The notes: generated from the sequence alone by a model not told the origin. A DNA stretch of 15,516 nt from DATKQI01 sp035532755 (GCA_035532755.1 DATKQI010000290.1:1-15516), one strand, 5' to 3'; shown: positions 5,484-13,043, counted from the stretch's first letter. Made by a program: numbers and translations.

Positions 5484-7252
5484 CGGCGCAGCGCGTATTG
5501 TTCGGTGAGCAGGCCGATCACCCGCATGTTCTCGGCGTCGTCCACCACGGCGAGCGCGTCGCTCTCCGCCTCCTCGAAGGCGGAGATGGCTTCCTTCACC
5601 GACATCTGCGGGGTGAGCACCGCGCCGGTGAAATGCAGAATCTCGCCGATGCGCTCGGCGGTGGTGTCCACCGCATGCGCCTCGGCCGGCACGGCGATGC
5701 CGGCATAGCGGCCGGCCTCGTTGATCACCACCACCCGCTGCGTCGCGCCCAGCGGGAAATCGCGGCGGAAGGAGGCGAGCGAGGTATCGACACGCACCGT
5801 CCGCACCTCTCGCCGCATCATCCGCCCCACGGTGAGGTTGTGCATCCAGCCGATATCCACGGCGCTGCGGATCGCTTCCCCGCGCAGGTGGAAGCGCCAC
5901 GTGGCGAAGGAGTAGCCGAAGATGCGGCGCACGGTGATCGCCGAAACGATCGAGGCGCCGATGACCGCGGCGGTGAGCGGGAAGCTGCCGGTGCTTTCGA
6001 GGGCGAGGAAGCTCATCGTCAGCGGGCCGCCGACGATGGCGACCGCCAGCGCGCTCATCCCCACCAGGGCGAACACCACCGGCGGCAGGATCGGCGTGAC
6101 GGTGAGCAGGCCGAGCCCGACGGCGAACAGCTTGCCGACGAGCGAGCCGAGGAACAGCGAGGCGAAGAACAGACCGCCGCGGAAGCCCGACCCGATGGAC
6201 ACCGCCGAGGCGGTGGATTTCAGCAACAGGGTGGCCGCCAGCAGGCCGAGCGGATAGGTGATGCCGATGCCCTGGTGCAGGGCCGAATGGCCCGAGGACA
6301 GCACCATCGGCGTGACCAGCCCGAACAGCCCGACGATGAGCCCGCCGACGATGGGCCTGATCCAGGCGGGGATATGGGAGCGGCGGAACCCCTCCTCGAC
6401 CAGCGTGACCCCGCGCATGATGGCGATGCCCACCAGCGCGCAGACCACGCCGAGGATCAGGATGGGAATGTACTGCAAGCCGTGGATGGAGGCGGGCAGC
6501 GTGACATCGAAGGCAGGCGTGCCCCCGGTGATGGCGCGCACCACGAACACCCCGCACAGGGCCGCGACGATGACCGGCGGGAGCGTGGCCATGGAATAGG
6601 TGCCGATGACGAGCTCGATGCCGTAGAAGCTGCCGCACAGAGGGGCGTTGAAGGCCCCGGCGATCGCCGCCGCCGCGCCGCAGCCCACCAGCAGCCGAAG
6701 ATCGTTCCGGCGCACCCGGAAGTTGCGGCCGAGGCGCGAGGCGATGGCCGCGCCGATCTGGGAATACCCGGCCTCCATCCCCACCGACCCGCCGATGCCG
6801 TTGGACCACAGGGTCTGCCCGACCAGGATCAGGCTGTCGGTGAGCGACATGCGCCCGCCGTACAGCGCGTTCGCCTCGATCGGGTCCACCATGCGGCGGG
6901 GGCGGTAGCGCGCGATGAGCAGCACCGAGGCGCCGAGCAGGATCCCGCCCAGGGCCGGCACCAGCACCGTGCGCAACGGATCGATATGCCCGGCGGCGGA
7001 GAGATGCACGCCGGCGGGAAGATCGAACAGCGACGTGTGCATCAGCGTGCTGACGATGTTCATCACCACCACGGCGAGCCCGGCGATGCAGCCGACCATC
7101 GCGGCCAGCACCACGAGCCATACCTCATCCGCCCGCACCAGTGCCCGCAGGGTGCGCGGGGCGTGGATGATGATGTCGCTGAGCGGCCGGCGGTGGCGGA
7201 TCGGCAGTGCGCGGGAAGCCAGGCCGTTGGAAGGCTGGGCGCGGGAAGACAT
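5435..7252 (-). CDS. ClC-family chloride channel/antiporter with two CBS domains (SycA-like)
   Basis: Integral membrane ClC protein, 605 residues from the 7252 ATG: a membrane core to about residue 440, then two CBS domains (about 471-530 and 540-595) facing the cytoplasm. Core landmarks are GGSVGMEAGYSQIGA (154-168, gating Glu160), AGAFNAPLCGSFYGIE (198-213), GSGFRGGLFFASLFLG (354-369) and Tyr447 in FGYSFAT. Canonical filter motifs are altered: GSGIP reads MVDPIE, GREGP reads GMEAG, GxFxP reads GLFFA. By alignment on FNAPL, the proton glutamate (E203 of E. coli ClC) is Leu214. This resembles the SycA-like ClC branch linked to acid tolerance in rhizobia. The start is uncertain: ATGs at 7291 and 7350 are also in frame and none has a strong ribosome site. 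The gene is 169 bp from denD, with a strong hairpin between them. Confidence 0.93.
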   Translation of the reverse strand: MSSRAQPSNGLASRALPIRHRRPLSDIIIHAPRTLRALVRADEVWLVVLAAMVGCIAGLAVVVMNIVSTLMHTSLFDLPAGVHLSAAGHIDPLRTVLVPALGGILLGASVLLIARYRPRRMVDPIEANALYGGRMSLTDSLILVGQTLWSNGIGGSVGMEAGYSQIGAAIASRLGRNFRVRRNDLRLLVGCGAAAAIAGAFNAPLCGSFYGIELVIGTYSMATLPPVIVAALCGVFVVRAITGGTPAFDVTLPASIHGLQYIPILILGVVCALVGIAIMRGVTLVEEGFRRSHIPAWIRPIVGGLIVGLFGLVTPMVLSSGHSALHQGIGITYPLGLLAATLLLKSTASAVSIGSGFRGGLFFASLFLGSLVGKLFAVGLGLLTVTPILPPVVFALVGMSALAVAIVGGPLTMSFLALESTGSFPLTAAVIGASIVSAITVRRIFGYSFATWRFHLRGEAIRSAVDIGWMHNLTVGRMMRREVRTVRVDTSLASFRRDFPLGATQRVVVINEAGRYAGIAVPAEAHAVDTTAERIGEILHFTGAVLTPQMSVKEAISAFEEAESDALAVVDDAENMRVIGLLTEQYALRRYSEELDRRRRELSGE

Positions 7253-7374
7253 CGGGGGAGCCGTTTCACTCCGGACGGATGCTCCGCCCATCACTGTTCT
7301 ACGGGCAGCATATGGTGAGATTGTGAACAGCGCAGCCTTGATCTTCATCGCCGGCCGAGCTTGCGCCCGGGTGC

Positions 7375-7407
7375 GGGCGATTCGCCGATAAAATCGGCGA
7401 ATCGCCC
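7375..7407. repeat. Perfect 15-bp hairpin after the DenD-like gene
   Basis: GGGCGATTCGCCGAT (7375-7389) and its exact complement (7393-7407) enclose an AAA loop. The hairpin starts 14 bases after the stop of the minus-strand epimerase gene and precedes the ClC gene by over 120 bases. There is no U-tract in either direction. It could be a Rho-dependent end, a transcript-stabilising stem-loop or an operator. Confidence 0.6.
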
Positions 7408-7421
7408 CTTCGGCGGCACAT

Positions 7422-8405
7422 TCAGGCCGGCTGCAGGCCGCGTTCCGCCCGCGTCGCCGCGAGGTCGTCGGCGATGAAGGCGCGCACCACCTCCGCCAGC
7501 CCCTCGTGCGGCGAAAATCCCGCCGCCGGCGCCCGCCGGGGGGCGAAGGCCGCCGGCCAGCCGCCGACGATGGCCGCGATCGCCGGGTCCGCCACGCGGC
7601 GGACCAGGGCGCCCGCGCCGGGGCGCACCTCCTCCAGGGCCGCCAGCATCTGCCCGACGGTGACGGACATGCCCGGCGGGTTGAGGCTGCGATCGAGCCC
7701 CAGGGCGGCCGTGTCCATCGCCGCGGCGTGCAGCAGCCAATCCGTGGCCCGGCGGGGGCTGCACACCCAGACCGCGAAATCGTCCGGCACCGGCAGTTCC
7801 GCCGGCAGGCCGAGCAGCGGTTCGCGGACGATGGCCGAGACGAAGCTGCTCGCCGCCTTGTTCGGCCGGCCGGGGCGGATGATGACCGTGGGCAGCCGGA
7901 TCGACACGGCATCGAGGAAGCCGCGGCGGGTGGCATCTGCCAGCAGCAGTTCGGCCGCCGCCTTCTGCGCGCCGTAGCTGTTCGCCGGCACCTGGCGCGC
8001 ATCGTCCTGCAGCACCGCGCCCTGGCCGCCGCTGAAGCTCGCGACCGAGCTCGTGAACACCACGCGCGGCGGGGTGGCGAGGCGCCTGGCCGCGTCGATC
8101 ACCGCATCGGTACCGCGGAGGTTGACCCGCCGGCCCAGCTCGTAATCGGCCTCCGCCGCGGCGGAGACCACGGCGGCGAGGTGGAAGACGACGGAAGTTC
8201 CGGGCGGGATGGCGGCTTCGGGCAGCGCCGCCAGATCGCCGGCCACACAGTGCACCGGAAAGGCCGCCGCGGGGGCGGGCGGGGGAGCGAGGTCGAACAG
8301 CGTCAATTCCGTGACCGGCCGGCCGCCCAGCGTGCCGTCGGCCGCGAGCCGGGCCGCGATCCGGCGACCGATGAAGCCGCCCGCGCCCAGGATCGAAATC
8401 TTCAT
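7422..8405 (-). CDS. denD: NAD-dependent epimerase/dehydratase, D-erythronate dehydrogenase (DenD) type
   Basis: Extended SDR of 327 residues. Rossmann motif ILGAGGFIG (Gly7, Gly10, Gly13), Asp38 at the end of strand 2 (LFDLA, NAD-preferring), HLAAVVS (75-81), SS at 119-120 and the active-site pair Tyr144/Lys148 in NSYGAQK. The segment RLPTVIIRPGRPNKAASSF and the following REPLLGLP strongly recall D-erythronate dehydrogenase, which oxidises D-erythronate to 2-oxo-tetronate in four-carbon acid sugar catabolism. The usual partners (OtnK-type kinase, OtnC aldolase, OtnI isomerase) are absent from the window, so the assignment is by sequence character only. The ATG at 8405 gives a proper beta-strand start and has GGGAGGA upstream; the frame runs to 8480 without homology. 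It lies 49 bp behind the methyltransferase on the same strand and is probably co-transcribed. Confidence 0.85.
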   Translation of the reverse strand: MKISILGAGGFIGRRIAARLAADGTLGGRPVTELTLFDLAPPPAPAAAFPVHCVAGDLAALPEAAIPPGTSVVFHLAAVVSAAAEADYELGRRVNLRGTDAVIDAARRLATPPRVVFTSSVASFSGGQGAVLQDDARQVPANSYGAQKAAAELLLADATRRGFLDAVSIRLPTVIIRPGRPNKAASSFVSAIVREPLLGLPAELPVPDDFAVWVCSPRRATDWLLHAAAMDTAALGLDRSLNPPGMSVTVGQMLAALEEVRPGAGALVRRVADPAIAAIVGGWPAAFAPRRAPAAGFSPHEGLAEVVRAFIADDLAATRAERGLQPA

Positions 8406-8454
8406 CCTGCTGCCATCCTCCCGTGTTCTCCTGCCCCGGATCGGGGCGCTTGCA

Positions 8455-9069
8455 TCATGAAGGCCGCGCGCGGCCTTCATAGAGGAAGGTGTGAGTCCGC
8501 GGCCCGGGCAATCGTGTATGCGTCATCGCGTCGATCCGGAAGCCGCTTCCGGCGATCAGCGCATCGATCTGTCGGTTCAGGTGGCAGCCGCCCGCGAGCC
8601 GGCACCAGAACGGATCGAGCCGGTCCTGCCAGCGGGCGACGCCGGGTTCCGGCGCCCGCCCGTGTTCGACGAAAAGCAGGGCCCCGCCGGGTTTCAGCAC
8701 GCGGCGCACCTCCCCGAGCGCGCGCGCCGCATCGGGAATGGTGCAGAGCGTCCAGGTCGTCACCACGGTATCGATGCTCGCGGTGTCGAGCGGCAGCGCC
8801 TCGGCCGACGCCTCCAGCAGCTCGACCGGAACCGGTGCGGCGGCAGCGCGCGCACGCGCCATGCCGAGCAGTTCGGGCGAGGGTTCCAGCCCGATCACCG
8901 AACTGACTTCCGGCCCGTAGAACGGCATGTTGAGCCCTGAGCCGCTGCCGATCTCCAGCACCCGCCCTTCGGCCGCGCCGACGATCCGCCGGCGGAAGGG
9001 CGTCAACTGCTGCTGCCGCATCGCCAGATGCAGCAGGTGCGGCAGGACGTGACGCTGGTAGAGCCCCAT
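8455..9069 (-). CDS. Class I SAM-dependent methyltransferase (METTL7/UbiE-like)
   Basis: Cytoplasmic methyltransferase of 204 residues. Motif I VLEIGSGSGLNMPFY (37-51) and the acidic Glu62 in GLEPSPE bind SAM. TVVTTWTLCTIPD is motif II/IV and LKPGGALLFVEHG motif III. The later segment DPFWCRLAGGCHLNR resembles the METTL7 group of small-molecule thiol or lipid methyltransferases. The substrate is unknown. The long frame opens at 9276, but the ATG at 9069 (MGLYQRHVLPHLLH) is preferred, with AGAGG about 10 bases upstream. ATGs at 9102 and 9114 are in frame but lack ribosome sites. The last codons and the stop lie inside a perfect 24-bp palindrome. The DenD-like gene follows 49 bp later, suggesting a two-gene unit. 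Confidence 0.9.
   Translation of the reverse strand: MGLYQRHVLPHLLHLAMRQQQLTPFRRRIVGAAEGRVLEIGSGSGLNMPFYGPEVSSVIGLEPSPELLGMARARAAAAPVPVELLEASAEALPLDTASIDTVVTTWTLCTIPDAARALGEVRRVLKPGGALLFVEHGRAPEPGVARWQDRLDPFWCRLAGGCHLNRQIDALIAGSGFRIDAMTHTRLPGPRTHTFLYEGRARPS
8457..8480. repeat. Perfect 24-bp palindrome spanning the methyltransferase stop
   Basis: ATGAAGGCCGCG (8457-8468) is followed without spacer by its reverse complement (8469-8480). It encodes the final residues YEGRARPS of the methyltransferase and shares one base with the stop codon. As RNA it would form a stem with about 4 unpaired bases. No U-tract follows, so it is a processing or attenuation stem rather than a clear intrinsic terminator. 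Confidence 0.6.
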
Positions 9070-9105
9070 ATTTCCGAACCTCTTCTTGTTTCCGCCGGCC
9101 ATGCA

Positions 9106-9134
9106 ATCGCCCATTGCGAAATCGCAAGTGTCAA
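9106..9134 (-). promoter_or_regulatory. Candidate promoter with embedded inverted repeat for the methyltransferase
   Basis: On the minus strand, a perfect -35 word TTGACA (9134-9129) stands 17 bases before a weak -10 word GGCGAT (9111-9106), giving a start of transcription about 30 bases before the 9069 ATG. Between them lies TTGCGA-AA-TCGCAA (9114-9127), perfect 6-bp arms that would cover the spacer and could be an operator. This placement also argues against the longer protein starts at 9102 and 9114. Confidence 0.4.
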
Positions 9135-9361
9135 TCCGGTCTCCTGCACTTGTGATCGACTTCCCCCTGCCGCCGCCCCCGGGGCGGTCAACGCAGCCAT
9201 GCGGAAGGAAACGGTTTTCCGCGCCGCGGAATTGGATGAAAACAGAAGGAGTTACAGGGTTCGCTGTGGGAGCCATCCGGGCCTGATTCGCCCGGGTGAC
9301 GGGAGTCTATTTACAGCCCGCAACGATGATCGTGGTCAACGGATCGGGCAGGGCTGAGGCG

Positions 9362-10642
9362 ATGGCAAAAGTGGGCGAGATCGACATGGTGGACACTGCG
9401 CTGGCCGGCGGGCACGGCGATGTGGTCCGCCAGACCGAGATCATCATCAGCAACGTGCTGCGCGGCGGCGTGCTGATCAGCGTGTTCCTCATCCTTGCCG
9501 GCCTCGGCTCCTTCTTCGTGCATCAACTGCTCGGCCATGCCGTCGCCACCACCTTCCCCGACACGCTCGACGGCGTGTTCACGCAGGTGACGACGGGCCA
9601 GCCGCTCGCGATCGCCATGCTCGGCCTGCTCGTCCTGCTCGCCACCCCGGTGCTGCGCGTCGCCGTGTCGATCATCGCCTTCTACATCGAGCGGGACGAC
9701 ACCTACGTCGCGATCACGGCACTCGTGCTCGCGATCCTGCTGTTCAGCATCTTCGCCGTGGGCTACTGGCTCGGCCAGCCCGGCGCCAACCTCGTGCAGG
9801 ACGCCACGCCTTCGTTCTTCTTCGCGGTGATGGCGGCCTCCCTGGTCGCGGGGTTCATCGGCGCGCTGGTCGGCCTCGGCGGCGGGGTGTTCATCGTGCC
9901 GATCCTGACGCTGGTGTTCCACCTGCCGTTCCTCACCGCGATCGGCGCCTCCATCGTCTCGGTGATCGCGACATCGAGCGGCGCGGCGTCGGCCTACGTG
10001 AAGGACCGGATGACCAACCTGCGGGTGGGCATGTTCCTGGAAGTGGCGACGACGCTGGGGGCGATCTGCGGGGCGCTGCTGACCACGCTGCTGAGCGCGC
10101 AGGTGCTGTTCATCGTGTTCGGCCTCGTGCTGATCGTCTCCGCGCTGCCGCTGCTGGCGAAGCTGGGCGAGGAACTGCCGCGCGGCGTGCGCACCCATCG
10201 CTGGGCCCGGCAGCTCCGGCTGAACGGCAGCTACCCGGACCATCGCCTGCACCGGGAGGTGAACTACCGCGTCGCGCGGGTGCCGGCCGGGTTCGGCATG
10301 ATGTACGTGGCGGGGCTGATCTCCGGCCTGCTCGGCATCGGCAGCGGGGTGTTCAAGGTGCTGGCCATGGACACCGCCATGCGCCTGCCGATGAAGGTTT
10401 CCACCACCACCAGCAACTTCATGATCGGCGTGACGGCGGCGGCGAGCGCGGGCATCTATTTCCAGCGCGGCGCGATCGACCCGGTGATCGCCGCCCCGGT
10501 CGCGCTCGGCGTGCTCGCCGGGGCGATGATCGGGGCGCTGACGCTCACCCGCATGTCCAACGCATGGTTGCGCAAGGTGTTCGTGCCGGTGATCCTGCTG
10601 GTGGCCGCCAACATGCTCGCCCGCGGCCTCGGCCTGCTGTAG
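9362..10642 (+). CDS. DUF1634-TauE/SafE (TSUP) fusion transporter
   Basis: Multi-pass inner-membrane protein, 426 residues from the 9362 ATG. Residues about 22-140 match DUF1634: VRQTEIIISNVLRGGVLISV, TPVLRVAVSIIAF and IERDDTYVAITAL, with three membrane spans. Residues about 155-426 are a TauE/SafE domain with the GLGGGVFIVPILTL glycine motif (171-184) and its second-half echo GLISGLLGIGSGVFKV. TSUP proteins move sulfonates, sulfite, thiosulfate or similar anions; the substrate here is unknown. DUF1634 is usually a separate small gene beside a TSUP gene, whereas here it is the N-terminal half. Starts at 9296 (GTG), 9326 and 9386 are also in frame; 9362 is chosen for the GAGG just before it and because earlier residues lack family character. 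No sulfur-metabolism gene is adjacent. The DUF4337 gene follows 92 bp later. Confidence 0.88.
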   Translation: MAKVGEIDMVDTALAGGHGDVVRQTEIIISNVLRGGVLISVFLILAGLGSFFVHQLLGHAVATTFPDTLDGVFTQVTTGQPLAIAMLGLLVLLATPVLRVAVSIIAFYIERDDTYVAITALVLAILLFSIFAVGYWLGQPGANLVQDATPSFFFAVMAASLVAGFIGALVGLGGGVFIVPILTLVFHLPFLTAIGASIVSVIATSSGAASAYVKDRMTNLRVGMFLEVATTLGAICGALLTTLLSAQVLFIVFGLVLIVSALPLLAKLGEELPRGVRTHRWARQLRLNGSYPDHRLHREVNYRVARVPAGFGMMYVAGLISGLLGIGSGVFKVLAMDTAMRLPMKVSTTTSNFMIGVTAAASAGIYFQRGAIDPVIAAPVALGVLAGAMIGALTLTRMSNAWLRKVFVPVILLVAANMLARGLGLL

Positions 10643-10668
10643 CCACCCCTTTCCGCTCGCCCGCCGGC

Positions 10669-10697
10669 CGCGCCGCACTGGACAAAATCGCGGCGCG
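10669..10697 (+). terminator. Hairpin after the TSUP gene
   Basis: CGCGCCGC (10669-10676) and GCGGCGCG (10690-10697) form a perfect 8-bp stem with a 13-base loop, 26 bases after the TSUP stop. No T-run follows, so terminator function is only suggested by position. Confidence 0.35.
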
Positions 10698-10734
10698 CTG
10701 CCTTCTGTGCGGCGGATGACGCCAGGGGGCCGGC

Positions 10735-11319
10735 ATGAGCGACAACATCGATCGGGCGCGCGAAGGGATCGAACAGGCGCACCACGCCGGCGCCACGCAC
10801 GGCGACCACATGGCGCGGATGGTCGCGGTGATGATCGCGGTGCTGGCCGCGCTGCTCGCGATCGGCGAGATGGGCGAAAAAATGTCCCAGAACGCCTACC
10901 TCACCCACCATATCTCGCTGAGCGACGATTATAATTTCTATCAGGCGAAGAAGATGCGCGCGACGATGCTGACCGTCGGCGCCGACATCCTCGCAGGCCT
11001 GCCGGGCACCGCCGCCGACCCGCAGGCCGCCGCGCGGATCGCCGCCATGAAACGGCAGATCGGGAAACTTGAGAGCGATCCGGTGGGCGGCGAGGGGCAG
11101 AAGCAGCTTCTGGCGAAAGCCCGCGTCCAGGCGGAACTGCGCGACCGGGAACTCCATCGCTACCACCTGTTCGAAGTGGTGGTGGGCGCCTTGCAGATCG
11201 CCATCGTGCTCGCATCCGTCTCCGTCGTCACCCGCATGCGCAACCTCGCCCTCGGCGCCGGCGCCATCGGCGCGGCCGCCACCCTGCTCGGCCTTCTCAC
11301 CGCCTCCGGCGCGATCTGA
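10735..11319 (+). CDS. DUF4337 membrane protein
   Basis: A 194-residue protein of unknown function with the DUF4337 layout. It has a polar His-rich N-terminus, one membrane span at about 28-45 (RMVAVMIAVLAALLAIGE), then a soluble middle with the family's DYNFYQAKKMR signature (65-75). Two C-terminal spans follow at about 145-166 and 171-190. The ATG at 10735 has AGGGGG 5 bases upstream, a good ribosome site. The middle section is charged and helical and may form a coiled coil. It follows the TSUP gene in the same direction, but a hairpin stands between them, so co-transcription is uncertain. A 9-bp hairpin spans its own stop codon. Confidence 0.85.
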   Translation: MSDNIDRAREGIEQAHHAGATHGDHMARMVAVMIAVLAALLAIGEMGEKMSQNAYLTHHISLSDDYNFYQAKKMRATMLTVGADILAGLPGTAADPQAAARIAAMKRQIGKLESDPVGGEGQKQLLAKARVQAELRDRELHRYHLFEVVVGALQIAIVLASVSVVTRMRNLALGAGAIGAAATLLGLLTASGAI

Positions 11320-11333
11320 CGAGTCGCCGGAGG
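11303..11333 (+). terminator. Hairpin spanning the DUF4337 stop codon
   Basis: CCTCCGGCG (11303-11311) and CGCCGGAGG (11325-11333) form a perfect 9-bp stem. The 13-base loop contains the TGA stop (11317-11319). A weak T-containing stretch (GCGATTTCCC) follows. It marks the end of this unit just before the AT-rich start of the next gene. Confidence 0.45.
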
Positions 11334-11380
11334 GCGATTTCCCATCACAGCGATCAAGAAAATTTGCCGATGGACCACCG

Positions 11381-13009
11381 ATGAAACCAGTAAGACTCAT
11401 GGCAGACGGTCATAAAACTCGTGATAATTATTTAAATTTATTTTTATTTGTAATTTGCTTGATGATTGGTGGTATTTTATCCGTAATATATAGACCTGAT
11501 GGGAGTTGGGATTTACAAAATTACCATTTATATAATGCATTTGCGTTCATTAAAGGCAGATTTTCTCAGGATTTGCTTCCCGTCGGGATTCAGACTTACC
11601 TGAATCCGATTCTCGATATTCCTTATTATGTCACGCATGTCGGGGCTTTATCCAATTATGCCTATGTGAGTACTTTTCTGTCGGGCCTTCCGTACGGAAT
11701 TCTTATTTTTCTGATCCTTCAAACCGCGCGCATACTTCTTCCCGACATTCCCCGGGCATCCGCATGGGAAGGAATTGCAGCCGCCCTCATCGGGCTTACC
11801 GGCACAGCGACGCTTTCGGAAGTCGGGACGACTTTCAACGATATATCGATCGCGATTATCGTAATATTCGGACTCAATCTTGAATTAAAATCCCTGTCCG
11901 TCTCACGATGGAGAGGGTGGCCGATCGGCCTCCTGCTGGGGCTGTCTTTCGGCCTCAAGCTGACGGCTGCCGTTTATGCGCCTGCCGCGCTGGTCGCCAT
12001 CATGCTGACGGCGGACGGCTGGCGCGACGCATGGCGGCTGGGCATCGTATTCTGCCTTGCGTGGTGGGCGGGATTTCTCGTTGCAGACGGGTGGTGGGCT
12101 CTCGCCTTGTGGGAACGCTTCCGGAATCCGATCTTCCCGCTGTTCAACAATATTTTTCATTCCGCCTGGGCCGCGGCAGCGAGCGATCGGGACTCTCGCT
12201 TCCGCCCTCATGGATGGCTGCACGTCGTGTTCTATCCGTTCTATTGGCTGTCCGGTCGCTCCGATCTCGTATCGGAACTCCCGTTCCGGGATGCACGCTT
12301 TGCCGCGTCTTATATTTCAATAGTCATGATCGCCGTCATGTTCGTTGTTGATGGCGCGAAGTCCTTCGCCGGTCTGGCATCCGCCTGTCCGGCAATGGCC
12401 GGGCTTTCTTCCCGGAAGCTGCGTTTTATTTGGATTTTCTTTGTCATCAGCTTCGTATTTTGGGAAAAAATGTTTTCCATCATCCGCTACGCGGTGCCGC
12501 TTGAGGTGCTGACGGGTTTCATCGTCTGGACCGGCATCAGGCTAGCGGCCGCGCGGTTCGGGGACTCGCGCTTCTGTTCAGGAATGGCCCAGGGCGCATT
12601 CGGCGTGCTCGCCATTGCCGTTTTTGCGACGGCGATGCCCATGGACTGGGGGCGCCTTGCGTACGGAACCCCGTTCGTCATGCCCCCTGTTCCTCGTCTG
12701 GGGCCTGGAACGACAGTCCTGATCGTCGGCAAGCCGCTGGGCTTTGTCCTGCCGTTTCTGGACGCTCCGCACGCCGCCTTCATTTCCATCCCGAAGCTGC
12801 CGCCGCATTCCCCTGGCCGAGCCTTTGTGAGGGCGCGCCTTGGGGCGGGCGGGCCTGTCTCCCTGCTGACGAATGCCGACCCGCAGGGTCTTCGCGGACT
12901 GCTCGGCCCCTATGGCCTCAGCGTCGGCGACCGCGCGTGCCGCCGGATCAGGAATCCTTTCGGACAGAAAATCGAACTGTGCAGGTTGAGCCGGATCGCG
13001 CCAGCTTGA
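11381..13009 (+). CDS. Multi-pass membrane protein with GT-C glycosyltransferase features
   Basis: A 542-residue protein with about ten hydrophobic spans, beginning at residues 17-37. The first loop has SWDLQNYHLYNAFAFIKGR (residues 42-60) with an Asp44 placed like the catalytic Asp of GT-C lipid-linked sugar transferases. EVGTTFNDI (147-155) and RNPIFPLFNNIFHS (248-261) recur in uncharacterised bacterial membrane proteins of this kind. The C-terminal 120 residues are soluble. I do not recognise a named family, and both substrate and activity are unknown. Composition is odd: 11401-11520 is about 30% GC while 12601-12720 is about 66%, inside one uninterrupted frame, with Leu/Ile/Asn codons TTA, ATT and AAT early on. 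The ATG at 11381 is used; the ATG at 11399 is an alternative, and neither has a strong ribosome site. The frame upstream of 11381 is a shadow of DUF4337. Confidence 0.8.
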   Translation: MKPVRLMADGHKTRDNYLNLFLFVICLMIGGILSVIYRPDGSWDLQNYHLYNAFAFIKGRFSQDLLPVGIQTYLNPILDIPYYVTHVGALSNYAYVSTFLSGLPYGILIFLILQTARILLPDIPRASAWEGIAAALIGLTGTATLSEVGTTFNDISIAIIVIFGLNLELKSLSVSRWRGWPIGLLLGLSFGLKLTAAVYAPAALVAIMLTADGWRDAWRLGIVFCLAWWAGFLVADGWWALALWERFRNPIFPLFNNIFHSAWAAAASDRDSRFRPHGWLHVVFYPFYWLSGRSDLVSELPFRDARFAASYISIVMIAVMFVVDGAKSFAGLASACPAMAGLSSRKLRFIWIFFVISFVFWEKMFSIIRYAVPLEVLTGFIVWTGIRLAAARFGDSRFCSGMAQGAFGVLAIAVFATAMPMDWGRLAYGTPFVMPPVPRLGPGTTVLIVGKPLGFVLPFLDAPHAAFISIPKLPPHSPGRAFVRARLGAGGPVSLLTNADPQGLRGLLGPYGLSVGDRACRRIRNPFGQKIELCRLSRIAPA

Positions 13010-13012
13010 ACC

Positions 13013-13028
13013 TGTGCCTTCCGGCACA
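13013..13028. terminator. Small hairpin between convergent genes
   Basis: TGTGCC (13013-13018) and GGCACA (13023-13028) form a 6-bp stem with a TTCC tetraloop. It lies in the 34-bp gap between the plus-strand membrane protein and the minus-strand binding protein. It could serve both directions. There is no U-tract. Confidence 0.35.
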
Positions 13029-13043
13029 TCCTCGCGCGATCCG

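Noticed and set aside
5036..7318. 760-residue open frame on the plus strand opposite the ClC gene
   Set aside because: Product is rich in Arg, Gly, His, Gln and Glu with no domain. It is the usual antisense shadow of a GC-rich gene with strong third-position bias.
9236..9286. 16-codon frame MKTEGVTGFAVGAIRA upstream of the TSUP gene, a possible leader peptide
   Set aside because: Weak ribosome site, no run of regulatory codons and no attenuator pair, so chance is more likely.
9311..10678. 455-residue minus-strand frame opposite the TSUP gene, His/Glu/Arg-rich
   Set aside because: Looks like a metal-binding protein at first sight, but it mirrors a hydrophobic membrane protein in antisense and has no start signals.
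11069..11380. N-terminal extension of the GT-C-like protein over the DUF4337 gene
   Set aside because: The extra residues are an out-of-frame reading of DUF4337, and the membrane protein starts well at 11381.
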